Positions 1 to 5,676 of a DNA stretch of 26,898 bases are shown piece by piece. The translations under genes and the position numbers were made by a program. A model generated the notes under the pieces. The model worked only from the letters and a program-made list of their open reading frames with translations, was not told the DNA's origin and did no database searches. Source of the stretch: Rodentibacter caecimuris (GTDB lineage Bacteria; Pseudomonadota; Gammaproteobacteria; Enterobacterales; Pasteurellaceae); NCBI RefSeq assembly GCF_024622045.1, contig NZ_JANKBP010000024.1. One strand, given 5' to 3'. Position 1 is the first letter of the stretch, and every line of letters begins with the position of its first letter.

Positions 1-2
1 AT

Positions 3-350
3 TTCAATATTCCGCTGATTTTGCTTTGTCAGCTTAACCGTGATGTAGATAGCCGTGCGGTAAAACGACCGACCAATTCAGATTTACGTGATTCCGGTGC
101 GATTGAGCAAGACGCAAGCCAAATCATTATGCTTTACCGTGAAGGCGCATACAAAGCAAATACAGACAATCCTTATTCCGAAGCCATTATCACGAAAAAC
201 CGTTTTGGCGAATTGGGAACGGCTTATATGCGATTTGAAAAAGGGCATTTTGTGGACTGCGACCAAGCTCAAGCCCATCAATTTATCAATGAGAAACCAC
301 AACAGACGAAACCTTATGCGCCGAAATCTTATGGCAAAGGAGCAAGGTAA
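3..350 (+). CDS. Replicative DNA helicase, DnaB-like, C-terminal part (5' truncated)
   Basis: This is the C-terminal part of a DnaB/gp12-type replicative helicase; the reading frame is open from base 3, so the N-terminus lies outside the window. The visible protein shows the family's conserved run: a beta strand ending in CQLNR (SQLNR in DnaB), then KRPTNSDLRDSGAIEQDA (the arginine-finger and loop region of RecA-fold helicases), then a strand ending IIMLYRE and an IITKNRFGELGT stretch equivalent to the KNRNGPxG motif of DnaB. In the phage it would unwind DNA at the replication fork. It overlaps the ninB start by one base (TAATG), so the two are probably translationally coupled. I am confident of the family; full length and the Walker A motif cannot be checked here. 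Confidence 0.9.
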   Translation, partial: FNIPLILLCQLNRDVDSRAVKRPTNSDLRDSGAIEQDASQIIMLYREGAYKANTDNPYSEAIITKNRFGELGTAYMRFEKGHFVDCDQAQAHQFINEKPQQTKPYAPKSYGKGAR

Positions 351-775
351 TGACCGATAAACAACAATTCTTCCTCCGTTCTGCCCAAGTGCGGTCAAAT
401 TGTCTTGAGTTTATTCGGGATTTGCCAACAGACGAGAAAAAGCCGTTGGTGGTGAAGGTGCAACCGATGACACGTACACGGGCACAAAATGCCAAGTTAC
501 ATGCGATGTTGGGTGATATTAGCAAGCAGTGCGAATTTCAAGGGAAAAAACGGGATATTGATACTTGGAAGATGATTATGGTTTCGGCGCATAGAATCGC
601 GACAGGTGGAAAAGCAGAAATGGCAATAGGACTTGAAGGGGAGGTGATAAATCTGCGTGAATCTACGGCACAGATGGGCGTGAAACGGCTCGCAAGTTTG
701 ATTGAATATGTCACCGCTTGGGGTGTTCAAAACGGGGTGAAATTTAATGATAGATGGGGATTTTGGGGAAGATGA
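350..775 (+). CDS. ninB: NinB family recombination protein
   Basis: A 141-residue protein matching the lambda NinB (Orf) family, a recombination mediator that helps load recombinase on single-stranded DNA and can replace RecFOR functions in Red recombination. Visible family features are the N-terminal FFLRSAQVRSNCLEFIRDLP strand and helix, the central KPLVVKVQPMTRTRAQNAKLHAML segment with the conserved R-x-Q-N-x-K-L/H-A signature, and the W-K-x-x-x-V-S-A-H-R helix. The ATG overlaps the helicase stop, with AAGG a few bases upstream. It is followed by ninG with an ATGA overlap, the usual nin-region order. A perfect uptake core (AAGTGCGGT, 387-395) lies inside the coding sequence, so the DNA uptake signal is tolerated in a phage gene. 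Confidence 0.88.
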   Translation: MTDKQQFFLRSAQVRSNCLEFIRDLPTDEKKPLVVKVQPMTRTRAQNAKLHAMLGDISKQCEFQGKKRDIDTWKMIMVSAHRIATGGKAEMAIGLEGEVINLRESTAQMGVKRLASLIEYVTAWGVQNGVKFNDRWGFWGR

Positions 776-1323
776 AAGTGAAATCACTCAAACCAAAAAA
801 GTGCAAGGTGTGCGGAAAAGAGTTTATACCATTTAACTCAATGCAAAAGGCTTGCTCTCCCAAATGTGCTATTGAATTAGCCCGAAATAACGCACAGAAA
901 GCACGAGAAAAGGCAGAGAAACAGAAGCTAAAGGAACGTAAGACAAGATTAAGAAGTCGTTCAGAATGGCTGAAAGAGGCGCAATCGGTATTTAATAAAT
1001 TCATTCGTCTGAGGGATAAAGACGAACCCTGTATTAGCTGCGGTCGCTATCATTCGGGCAAGTATGATGCTGGTCATTATCGCAGTGTGGGGGCTTGTCC
1101 TGAATTGCGCTTTTGTGAGCTGAACTGTTTCAAACAATGCGTACCATGCAACCAGCACAAAAGCGGAAACGTCATTGAGTACCGCATAAATTTAATAAAA
1201 AGAATCGGTGTAGATAAAGTCGAGTGGCTAGAACGCCAAGACCACGATCCGAAAAAATACACCATCGAAGATTGCAAAGAAATTATTCAGTATTACAAAG
1301 AAAAGGTGAAGGAGTTGGAATAG
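772..1323 (+). CDS. ninG: NinG family recombination protein (Rap-like, zinc-binding)
   Basis: A protein of 183 residues of the lambda NinG/Rap family, linked in lambda to recombination and to resolving branched DNA. An N-terminal zinc-ribbon-like module shows C11-x2-C14 and C28-x3-C32. A long Lys/Glu/Arg helix (about 38-65) follows, then a second Cys/His cluster (C87-x2-C90, H94, H102, C109, C123-x2-C126, H129) with the DAGHYRS and CVPCNQHKSGN signatures typical of NinG. I chose the ATG at 772 rather than the in-frame one at 754 because it forms an ATGA overlap with the ninB stop, has GGGGAAG just upstream, and gives the normal family N-terminus. It ends in a one-base overlap with the Q-like gene. 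Family assignment is strong; biochemical activity is inferred from lambda. Confidence 0.9.
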   Translation: MKVKSLKPKKCKVCGKEFIPFNSMQKACSPKCAIELARNNAQKAREKAEKQKLKERKTRLRSRSEWLKEAQSVFNKFIRLRDKDEPCISCGRYHSGKYDAGHYRSVGACPELRFCELNCFKQCVPCNQHKSGNVIEYRINLIKRIGVDKVEWLERQDHDPKKYTIEDCKEIIQYYKEKVKELE

Positions 1324-1688
1324 TGAATATCGATAGAGTAGCAGTGCAATGGGGTTATTGGGCAACACCCCGTTATGGCACGGAATTTCCTCGTATATCA
1401 GCCGGATTTGCTCAAGTTAAACCTAACGCCGAATATGCTTACAAACCGCATTTAGATCCGATTTCTGATGATTTAGGTATGCAGATTAACGAATGTATGT
1501 TGATTATGTATAAAGTGAATCCTGAACTTTATGATGTGTTTATGCTGACCTATGTCAATCGGTGGCAAATCAGTGATATTTATCGTTGTCTCAATATATC
1601 CCGTAGAGAATATTTTAACCGTCTAAAAACAGCGAAAACATCACTAAAATTAATGCTGCATACAGGGAAAGCGGTGTTTGTTGCTTAA
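1323..1688 (+). CDS. Q-type late antitermination protein (phage 82/21-like family)
   Basis: A protein of 121 residues resembling the Phage_antitermQ family: an N-terminal W-G-x-W segment (VQWGYWATPR), the I-S-A-G-F motif, a central run on D-D-x-G at the head of a helix, then a C-terminal helix-turn-helix-like region (ISDIYRCLNISRREYFNRL) expected to contact late-promoter DNA. Such proteins bind near the late promoter and convert paused RNA polymerase into a terminator-resistant form. The start is a GTG whose G is the last base of the ninG stop TAG; GAAGGAG lies 12 bases before it. A longer ATG-started frame from 1224 runs through ninG and is unlikely. It is followed at once by an intrinsic terminator. 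The expected target is the promoter/terminator pair at 4320-4430. Confidence 0.82.
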   Translation: MNIDRVAVQWGYWATPRYGTEFPRISAGFAQVKPNAEYAYKPHLDPISDDLGMQINECMLIMYKVNPELYDVFMLTYVNRWQISDIYRCLNISRREYFNRLKTAKTSLKLMLHTGKAVFVA

Positions 1689-1697
1689 AACTTACTC

Positions 1698-1725
1698 AAA
1701 AGGCTCAAGGGATTGAGCTTTTTTT
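1698..1725 (+). terminator. Intrinsic terminator after the Q-like gene
   Basis: A GCTCAA (1703-1708) / TTGAGC (1713-1718) stem with a GGGA loop is preceded by an A-run and followed by seven T. It closes the nin/Q transcription unit and separates it from the accessory block. Confidence 0.8.
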
Positions 1726-1805
1726 CTGTTTTGTGACTTGGATCTCTTTATTTGATTTAGTTCTTATAGTTGAATATAAAAAATAATCAACCTAAGGAAA
1801 AAGTT

Positions 1806-2960
1806 ATGACAGACCAATTATTTAAAGATCGTATTTTATCTCATGCTCAGCATATTTTACGTGTCGGTTCACACTGTACAACAGAAGAAACGACTAAACA
1901 GGCATTAATTTTACCATTTTTGGATATTTTAGGATTTAGTGCTTATGATCCAACAAAAGTAAAGGCAGAATATATGGCTGATTTTGTTGGTGTCAAAAAC
2001 GGAGAGAGAGTGGACTATGCTCTATTTTGTCATAATGTTCCAGTAATGTTTATTGAAGCTAAAGCGTATGCTGAAAACCTTACAAACCATGCACCTCAAC
2101 TTGCTCGGTATTTTAATGCAACGCCAGAAGTAGCGGTTGCTGCTATTACAAATGGTCGGGAATGGCGTTTTTTCACTGATCTAAAAGAAAAAAATATAAT
2201 GGATGATACTCCATTCTTGCGTATCAATTTTGAGTCATTAGATCATTCTAAAATTGAGCAATTAAGCCAATTTTGCCATGATAAATTTCAGCCGGAAGCA
2301 TTAAGAACACTGGCTGAAGAAAGTATTTATTTATCTGCATTTACAAAAACTATTTCAAGTAGTTTAAAAGAAATTAATGCAGATTTTGTACGTTATGTTG
2401 CAAGTCATTCAAACATTGGACGACAATTAAATCAGCGATTTATTGAAAGTATTACACCAATAGTCAAGCAAGCAGTAGAAAAAGCGGTAAGTGCAATGGT
2501 TGTATCAGGTCTAACCGGAAATCAAGATGTAGATGTTCCAGAGGTCACTGAAACGGAACAAGTTGTAGATGAAACTGCACCAGTTATCGATCCAATTAAT
2601 AGCAAAATAGTTACAACTTACACAGAAAGACTATTGTTGGATTACGTTAAAATGATTTTAGGGGAAGAGGTAGAGATTATTGCTAAAGATACGGAAAGCT
2701 ATTTCAGCATCCTATATCAAGGTAAATCTAATCGTTGGATATTGCGTTATTATGATAATAAACAGCGTCCATCAATCATTATACCGATTGAACTTACAGA
2801 AGAACACCAGCGAGAAATTCAACGAGCGGGGCTAGATATTTTAGGCAATCAAATTATTCTTGATTATCCTGAAAATATTTTAAGAATTAGTGGATTGATT
2901 CGCGATTCTTTAGAGTATTGTACAAACGATGAAAATTTCAGAAAAAAACAGAGTAGCTAA
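1806..2960 (+). CDS. Stand-alone HsdR N-terminal-domain nuclease-like protein
   Basis: A 384-residue protein whose N-terminal half matches the HSDR_N domain of type I restriction subunits, here without the helicase motor. The PD-(D/E)xK nuclease core is intact by eye: D70 in RVDYAL, E84-x-K86 in FIEAKAY, and the Q98-x3-Y102 (QLARYF) motif of HsdR nucleases. A linker rich in Val/Glu/Thr (about 230-265) leads to a C-terminal domain starting TERLLLDYVKMIL and including an ESYFSIL strand, a pattern seen in many stand-alone proteins of this type with unknown role. The ATG at 1806 is preferred over 1770 because CTAAGGAAA sits at the right distance. The gene is flanked by terminators on both sides, so it is an independently expressed accessory unit; defence against other phages is an inference. 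A weak -10-like TATAGT (1765-1770) lies upstream without a clear -35. Confidence 0.75.
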   Translation: MTDQLFKDRILSHAQHILRVGSHCTTEETTKQALILPFLDILGFSAYDPTKVKAEYMADFVGVKNGERVDYALFCHNVPVMFIEAKAYAENLTNHAPQLARYFNATPEVAVAAITNGREWRFFTDLKEKNIMDDTPFLRINFESLDHSKIEQLSQFCHDKFQPEALRTLAEESIYLSAFTKTISSSLKEINADFVRYVASHSNIGRQLNQRFIESITPIVKQAVEKAVSAMVVSGLTGNQDVDVPEVTETEQVVDETAPVIDPINSKIVTTYTERLLLDYVKMILGEEVEIIAKDTESYFSILYQGKSNRWILRYYDNKQRPSIIIPIELTEEHQREIQRAGLDILGNQIILDYPENILRISGLIRDSLEYCTNDENFRKKQSS

Positions 2961-2965
2961 AAGTA

Positions 2966-3000
2966 AAAAGCCCTATTGACAACCAATAGGGTTTTCTTTT
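2966..3000 (+). terminator. Intrinsic terminator after the HsdR-N gene
   Basis: An 8-bp perfect stem, CCCTATTG (2971-2978) with CAATAGGG (2984-2991), has a 5-base loop, a preceding A-rich run and a following TTTTCTTTT. Confidence 0.85.
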
Positions 3001-3140
3001 ATATTCCAACACAAGGTCTCAAAAGCCTTTTTCTCAATTCGTAATTTCACTGCGTTAATGTGATTTTTTTGTATCTAAAATTTGTGATCTCTTTCTCTTT
3101 ACCACAAGATTTAATGATACAAAAACAACAATGTAATCAA

Positions 3141-3219
3141 TGATCGAGAGTGTGACTAATACAATACCGCAAGGGAATACGTCCGCTAGATAATTGAGCT
3201 AGTTTTGAGCTCTCGATCA
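3141..3219 (+). ncRNA. Probable C4-type antisense RNA controlling the antirepressor
   Basis: This intergenic segment is bounded by a perfect 10-bp inverted repeat, TGATCGAGAG (3141-3150) and CTCTCGATCA (3210-3219), which would close an RNA of about 80 nt. Inside is a GCAA tetraloop closed by CC/GG (3167-3174). Two internal segments pair with the leader of the downstream gene. ATAATTGAG (3190-3198) is the exact complement of CTCAATTAT (3256-3264), which spans the start codon. TTTTGAG (3203-3209) is the exact complement of CTCAAAA (3226-3232), the 7-base loop of a leader hairpin. Two short antisense segments upstream of an antirepressor are the known design of c4 RNA of phages P1 and P7. Membership of that family is my recognition, not a search result. 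A TTTAAT (3110-3115) could be a -10; I see no convincing -35. Confidence 0.72.
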
Positions 3220-3265
3220 CCCTAACTCAAAATTAGGGCTTCTATCAGAAGGAAACTCAATTATG
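3220..3265 (+). promoter_or_regulatory. Antirepressor leader: target hairpin and start region paired by the C4-like RNA
   Basis: CCCTAA (3220-3225) and TTAGGG (3233-3238) form a hairpin exposing the loop CTCAAAA (3226-3232), which is complementary to 3203-3209. AGAAGGA (3247-3253) is the ribosome site, followed by CTCAATTAT (3256-3264), complementary to 3190-3198 and covering two bases of the ATG. Pairing would block initiation. Confidence 0.65.
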
Positions 3266-4090
3266 TCAAATTTAACTATCCTTAATACTCAAATTCGCAC
3301 TTTAGACGGTCTTTTCTCTTTAAATGATTTTCACAAAGCTAGTGGAGAAAACCCTAATCAAAGACCAAGCCTTTTTATTAGAAATAATCAGACCAAAGAT
3401 CTTATTTCTGAAATTGAAAAAGACCAAAGCACAAATTTGTGCTTAGCTCAAAAATCAATCAGAGGTGGACTAAATGCAGGCGTTTGGGCTTGCGAAGAAC
3501 TCGTTTTAGCCTACGCAATGTGGATAAGCCCTAAATTCCATTTAGTCGTACTACGGGCATTTTTAGCAATGCACCGAAACGAGCCGAAACAGTTGGCGTT
3601 GCCGGAAACAACCACTGACGACCGTAAAGGTTTGCGTGATGCGATTACCACACTTGTCAATAAAAAAGGCTTAATATATTCCGAAGTGTACAGCCTCGTA
3701 CATCAACAATTTAACGTTTCTCATATCGACGAGCTGACAAAAATACAAATATCACAAGCAGTACAATATATTCATTTTCTTACACTTAATCTTGATACCC
3801 TTTTTCAAAAAGGCGAAGAAATCAATATTTCAGCCTATATTTTTGACGCAATAATGAAACACGCAAAACTCGCACAAAAGTTGGCAGAAAAAGTCATTAA
3901 CTATCAAGAAAAACAATTTGCCTTACTTGGTATAGAAAACCACTTTCGCCATAATGAACTGACGGCGAGCGCAAACAGCTTACTAGGTGAATTCAAATAT
4001 TTTCTACGGGAAGGTGAAACACTTCTTGCCAAACACAGCGAAAATCCACAGCTCACTCAGCAAGTAAAATTAAGTAAATTGGATTTCTAA
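3263..4090 (+). CDS. KilA-N / ORF6C domain antirepressor
   Basis: A 275-residue DNA-binding protein with a KilA-N domain in the N-terminal third. Visible features are a FSLNDFHKASGENPNQRPSL core, then a GGLNAGVWACEELVLAYAMW segment and an ISPKFHLVVLRAF helix, the standard KilA-N ending. A second domain from about 118 (DRKGLRDAITTLVNKK, then YSEVYSLVHQQFNVSHIDEL) resembles the ORF6C/P22-antirepressor C-terminal domain. Proteins of this build act as phage antirepressors or transcription switches in prophage induction. The ATG has AGAAGGA upstream and lies directly behind the C4-like RNA, as in P1-type immI loci. It sits in the accessory block, with no repressor gene in the window, so its target repressor could be the phage's own or that of another prophage. 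Confidence 0.85.
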   Translation: MSNLTILNTQIRTLDGLFSLNDFHKASGENPNQRPSLFIRNNQTKDLISEIEKDQSTNLCLAQKSIRGGLNAGVWACEELVLAYAMWISPKFHLVVLRAFLAMHRNEPKQLALPETTTDDRKGLRDAITTLVNKKGLIYSEVYSLVHQQFNVSHIDELTKIQISQAVQYIHFLTLNLDTLFQKGEEINISAYIFDAIMKHAKLAQKLAEKVINYQEKQFALLGIENHFRHNELTASANSLLGEFKYFLREGETLLAKHSENPQLTQQVKLSKLDF

Positions 4091-4100
4091 AACCTAACTA

Positions 4101-4142
4101 AAACCGACCGCACTTTTCCCCGTGAAAATCGTGTGGCGGTTT
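4101..4142 (+). terminator. Long imperfect hairpin after the antirepressor gene, contains an uptake core
   Basis: AAACCG (4101-4106) pairs with CGGTTT (4137-4142), CCGCAC (4108-4113) with GTGTGG (4131-4136, one G-U), and TTTTC (4114-4118) with GAAAA (4124-4128) around a CCCGT loop. That makes 17 pairs with a bulged A and a two-base bulge. The T-run after it is short, so termination may be partial; it could also stabilise the 3' end. ACCGCACTT (4107-4115) is an uptake core. Confidence 0.5.
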
Positions 4143-4175
4143 CTTGCACCCAAATTTCAGCAAAAGGAATAGAAA

Positions 4176-4337
4176 GTGAGCATTAGAAAGGTAAAAATTG
4201 CACTGGTGGCGTTGGTATTTATCAGCTTAGCGTGGCACTTTGATTTAGGTAACGACTATGACGGACGGATTATTCCACCACATTCACAAAAAATCACCCG
4301 CACTTTATTGAAAAAATACTTGCAAAGTGTGCACTGA
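4176..4337 (+). CDS. Small membrane-anchored protein, 53 residues
   Basis: A short reading frame starts at a GTG with AAAAGGA 9 bases upstream. The product begins MSIRKVKIAL, with a positively charged start and a hydrophobic stretch from about 8 to 20 (ALVALVFISLAW), followed by a polar tail rich in basic residues (TRTLLKKYLQSVH). This suggests one membrane segment or an uncleaved signal anchor. I do not recognise a family. Its 3' end contains the -35 box of the candidate late promoter, so it lies just before the late transcript begins and is probably expressed with the antirepressor. It is real by RBS and composition but unproven; it could equally be a chance frame. Confidence 0.45.
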   Translation: MSIRKVKIALVALVFISLAWHFDLGNDYDGRIIPPHSQKITRTLLKKYLQSVH

Positions 4338-4348
4338 AAGTATATGAT
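4320..4348 (+). promoter_or_regulatory. Candidate late promoter (pR'-like), sigma70 type
   Basis: TTGCAA (4320-4325) and TATGAT (4343-4348) are separated by exactly 17 bases. A second -10-like TACAGT (4355-4360) lies at about +1 to +6, the kind of element that holds sigma-dependent pauses at Q-controlled promoters. A terminator follows within about 80 bases. The Q-responsive role is inferred from layout. Confidence 0.55.
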
Positions 4349-4400
4349 TCTAAGTACAGTGCGGTTTTAGCACATTGCGAACGCACAAATGAATTTAGTC

Positions 4401-4430
4401 GCCCTGATTTAGAAATAGTCAGGGCTTTTT
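4401..4430 (+). terminator. Intrinsic terminator downstream of the candidate late promoter (tR'-like)
   Basis: GCCCTGA (4401-4407) pairs with TCAGGGC (4419-4425) around an 11-base loop and is followed by five T. Without antitermination it would end the late transcript after about 75 nt. Confidence 0.75.
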
Positions 4431-4441
4431 ATTACATATTT

Positions 4442-4517
4442 ACTCTGTTAGCTCAACAGGATAGAGCAATGACCTCCTAAGTCATCGATACTGGTTCGAT
4501 TCCGGTACAGAGTGCCA
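4442..4517 (+). tRNA. tRNA-Arg, anticodon CCU
   Basis: A complete 76-nt cloverleaf. The acceptor ACTCTGT (4442-4448) pairs fully with ACAGAGT (4507-4513), then a G discriminator and an encoded CCA (4515-4517). The D arm is GCTC/GAGC. The anticodon arm is ATGAC/GTCAT with loop CTCCTAA, giving anticodon CCT at 4476-4478, which reads AGG. The T arm is ACTGG-TTCGATT-CCGGT. AGG is a rare arginine codon in AT-rich Pasteurellaceae, so a phage copy probably supports late-gene translation. It lies between two terminators directly after the candidate late promoter. Confidence 0.93.
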
Positions 4518-4530
4518 TAAATCTGATACG

Positions 4531-4559
4531 GCCCTTAGCAGAAATGCTTGGGGCTTTTT
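4531..4559 (+). terminator. Intrinsic terminator after the tRNA
   Basis: GCCCTTAGCA (4531-4540) pairs with TGCTTGGGGC (4545-4554), with one G-U and one T-T mismatch, around a GAAA loop, then five T. It may also define the 3' side for tRNA processing. Confidence 0.8.
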
Positions 4560-4573
4560 GTTGGTGGTGGAAA

Positions 4574-4756
4574 ATGGAAATCACATTAGGCGATAAAATC
4601 AAAATCAACGGCGAAGAAGTGCCGGAGTATTTGCTTAAAGCACTTCATGAGCATTTGAAATTACGCTATCCGGTAATACAGACTAACTATATTAATTGCG
4701 CATTAATTAAAACGTCACGTTCTAGCATTCCACCTGAACAGTATATTACTCGTTGA
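4574..4756 (+). CDS. Small hypothetical phage protein, 60 residues
   Basis: A short protein starting MEITLGDKIKINGEEVPEYL, with no recognisable family to me. Its N-terminus looks like a small beta-hairpin fold (ITLGDKIKINGEEV), followed by a helix (EYLLKALHEHLKL), no membrane segment and no cysteine cluster beyond one Cys. I prefer the ATG at 4574 over the one at 4544, because the latter lies inside the loop and stem of the terminator. The upstream GGTGGTGG is a poor ribosome site. Its end overlaps the 3' end of the reverse-strand gene by 11 bases, so the two are convergent. The position before the lysis genes fits a small late gene. Confidence 0.5.
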   Translation: MEITLGDKIKINGEEVPEYLLKALHEHLKLRYPVIQTNYINCALIKTSRSSIPPEQYITR

Positions 4757-5210
4757 TCTCGTATTGATCTTCTAGCTCATTATATCTGACTAGGGGATAC
4801 ATACTACATACAACTTTCTTTACCAAAATTTCATCAGATATATTCATATAACAATGAGCTAATTCCTCTAAATACATTGCAATTTGCATTCTGGAATCGT
4901 ACTGTCTAGATATATTTAAGTTAAAGAAAATACAATTGTTATAGTAGATGTGTATTGCTGGTGGATTTATATGGTATTGGAAAACAAAATCAGGTGAAAA
5001 AGCAGTGCCTTGATTTCCTAAATTAAAAAATAACTCAGCTTTCCTGTTGATATTAGCAAACTTACAAAATAGATTGATTGCTTCAGCAAGTAGTTGGAAT
5101 GGTTGTTGTAAGTCTGATGTAACGGAATCAAGGCGTAAATCGAAGAAATATCTAAACTCTTCGGAGATCATATCTGATATTTGCTTTTTGGTTATAACAC
5201 TATTAGTCAT
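4746..5210 (-). CDS. Reverse-strand orphan gene, unknown function (EELAH motif)
   Basis: A 154-residue protein, the only reverse gene in the lysis region. I do not recognise the family. It looks soluble: helical at both ends, with a middle part rich in aromatic residues (FVFQYHINPPAIHIYYNN). A helix carrying YLEELAHCYMNISDE recalls the Glu/His helices of metal-dependent peptidase-like folds, but a canonical HExxH is absent, so no enzymatic claim is made. AGAGG is placed 7 bases before the ATG on the reverse strand, and a possible promoter is TTTACG/TAAGAT with an 18-base spacer. Independent reverse transcription between late genes is the pattern of a lysogeny-expressed accessory gene (moron). 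Composition is more AT-rich than the neighbouring structural genes by eye. Confidence 0.65.
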   Translation of the reverse strand: MTNSVITKKQISDMISEEFRYFFDLRLDSVTSDLQQPFQLLAEAINLFCKFANINRKAELFFNLGNQGTAFSPDFVFQYHINPPAIHIYYNNCIFFNLNISRQYDSRMQIAMYLEELAHCYMNISDEILVKKVVCSMYPLVRYNELEDQYEINE

Positions 5211-5245
5211 TTTAAACCTCTGTTATTTTATTGTGTGGAAACTTT

Positions 5246-5275
5246 ATCTTAACAGAACTTATAGCTCACCGTAAA
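5246..5275 (-). promoter_or_regulatory. Possible promoter for the reverse-strand orphan gene
   Basis: On the reverse strand, TTTACG (forward 5270-5275) and TAAGAT (forward 5246-5251) lie 18 bases apart, about 35 bases before the ATG. Each box matches consensus at four of six positions, so this is tentative. Confidence 0.3.
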
Positions 5276-5289
5276 AGGTGGGCTTTTTT
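5264..5289 (+). terminator. Intrinsic terminator before the holin gene
   Basis: GCTCACC (5264-5270) pairs with GGTGGGC (5277-5283, one G-U) around GTAAAA, followed by six T. It sits in the late operon just ahead of the holin and would need antitermination to be passed. Confidence 0.8.
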
Positions 5290-5313
5290 ATTGCCTCAAA
5301 AGTGAGGTGGAGT

Positions 5314-5676
5314 ATGAAAATTATGCCAAATAATCAGCCCGATGTATGGACGCAAATTTGGACACTGCTGGTAACACATTTCTCAAATCATAATCAGCTT
5401 ATCTGTGGTGTCGTGATTGCGTTTTTTACATCGTTAATTAAATCTTTTTTGTATGGCAAGAGAGATACACCGAAACGGGTTATCGCTGAAGCCTTATTGT
5501 GTAGCCTGATTGCCGGCTCAATTCAACCGATTTTGTTACATTTCCAACTAAACATTGATTGGATTACACCGATTGGTGCCGGTATAGGGTTAGCTGGAAC
5601 AAGTGTTATCAGACGACTCATTTTAACTTTCTTTGATAAAAAACTAGGAGGAGTTACTAATGATGAAAACCAGTGA
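5314..5676 (+). CDS. Holin, lambda S-like family, probable dual start
   Basis: A 120-residue inner-membrane protein with three hydrophobic segments at about 28-48, 56-76 and 83-106, then a charged tail (FFDKKLGGVTNDENQ). This is the class I topology of lambda S-type holins, which open the membrane at a set time so the lysozyme can reach the cell wall. The start region reads Met-Lys-Ile-Met-Pro, with two possible ATG codons at 5314 and 5323. GAGG (5304-5307) is spaced for the first and GGAG (5309-5312) for the second. That matches the lambda S design, where the longer form with an extra Lys is the antiholin. A longer frame from 5278 starts inside the terminator and is rejected. It overlaps the lysozyme by 17 bases. 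Confidence 0.88.
   Translation: MKIMPNNQPDVWTQIWTLLVTHFSNHNQLICGVVIAFFTSLIKSFLYGKRDTPKRVIAEALLCSLIAGSIQPILLHFQLNIDWITPIGAGIGLAGTSVIRRLILTFFDKKLGGVTNDENQ

Noticed and set aside
84..525. Reverse frames over the helicase and ninB genes
   Set aside because: Antisense shadows with no ribosome site and no recognisable pattern; the forward genes are certain.
3000..3140. Additional gene between the HsdR-N terminator and the C4-like RNA
   Set aside because: Only short AT-rich frames without ribosome sites; the stretch is best read as the leader or promoter region of the C4-like RNA.
4442..4517. tRNA as the phage attachment site
   Set aside because: It is complete, lies in the middle of the late leader between terminators, and no integrase gene is near; a phage-borne working tRNA is simpler.
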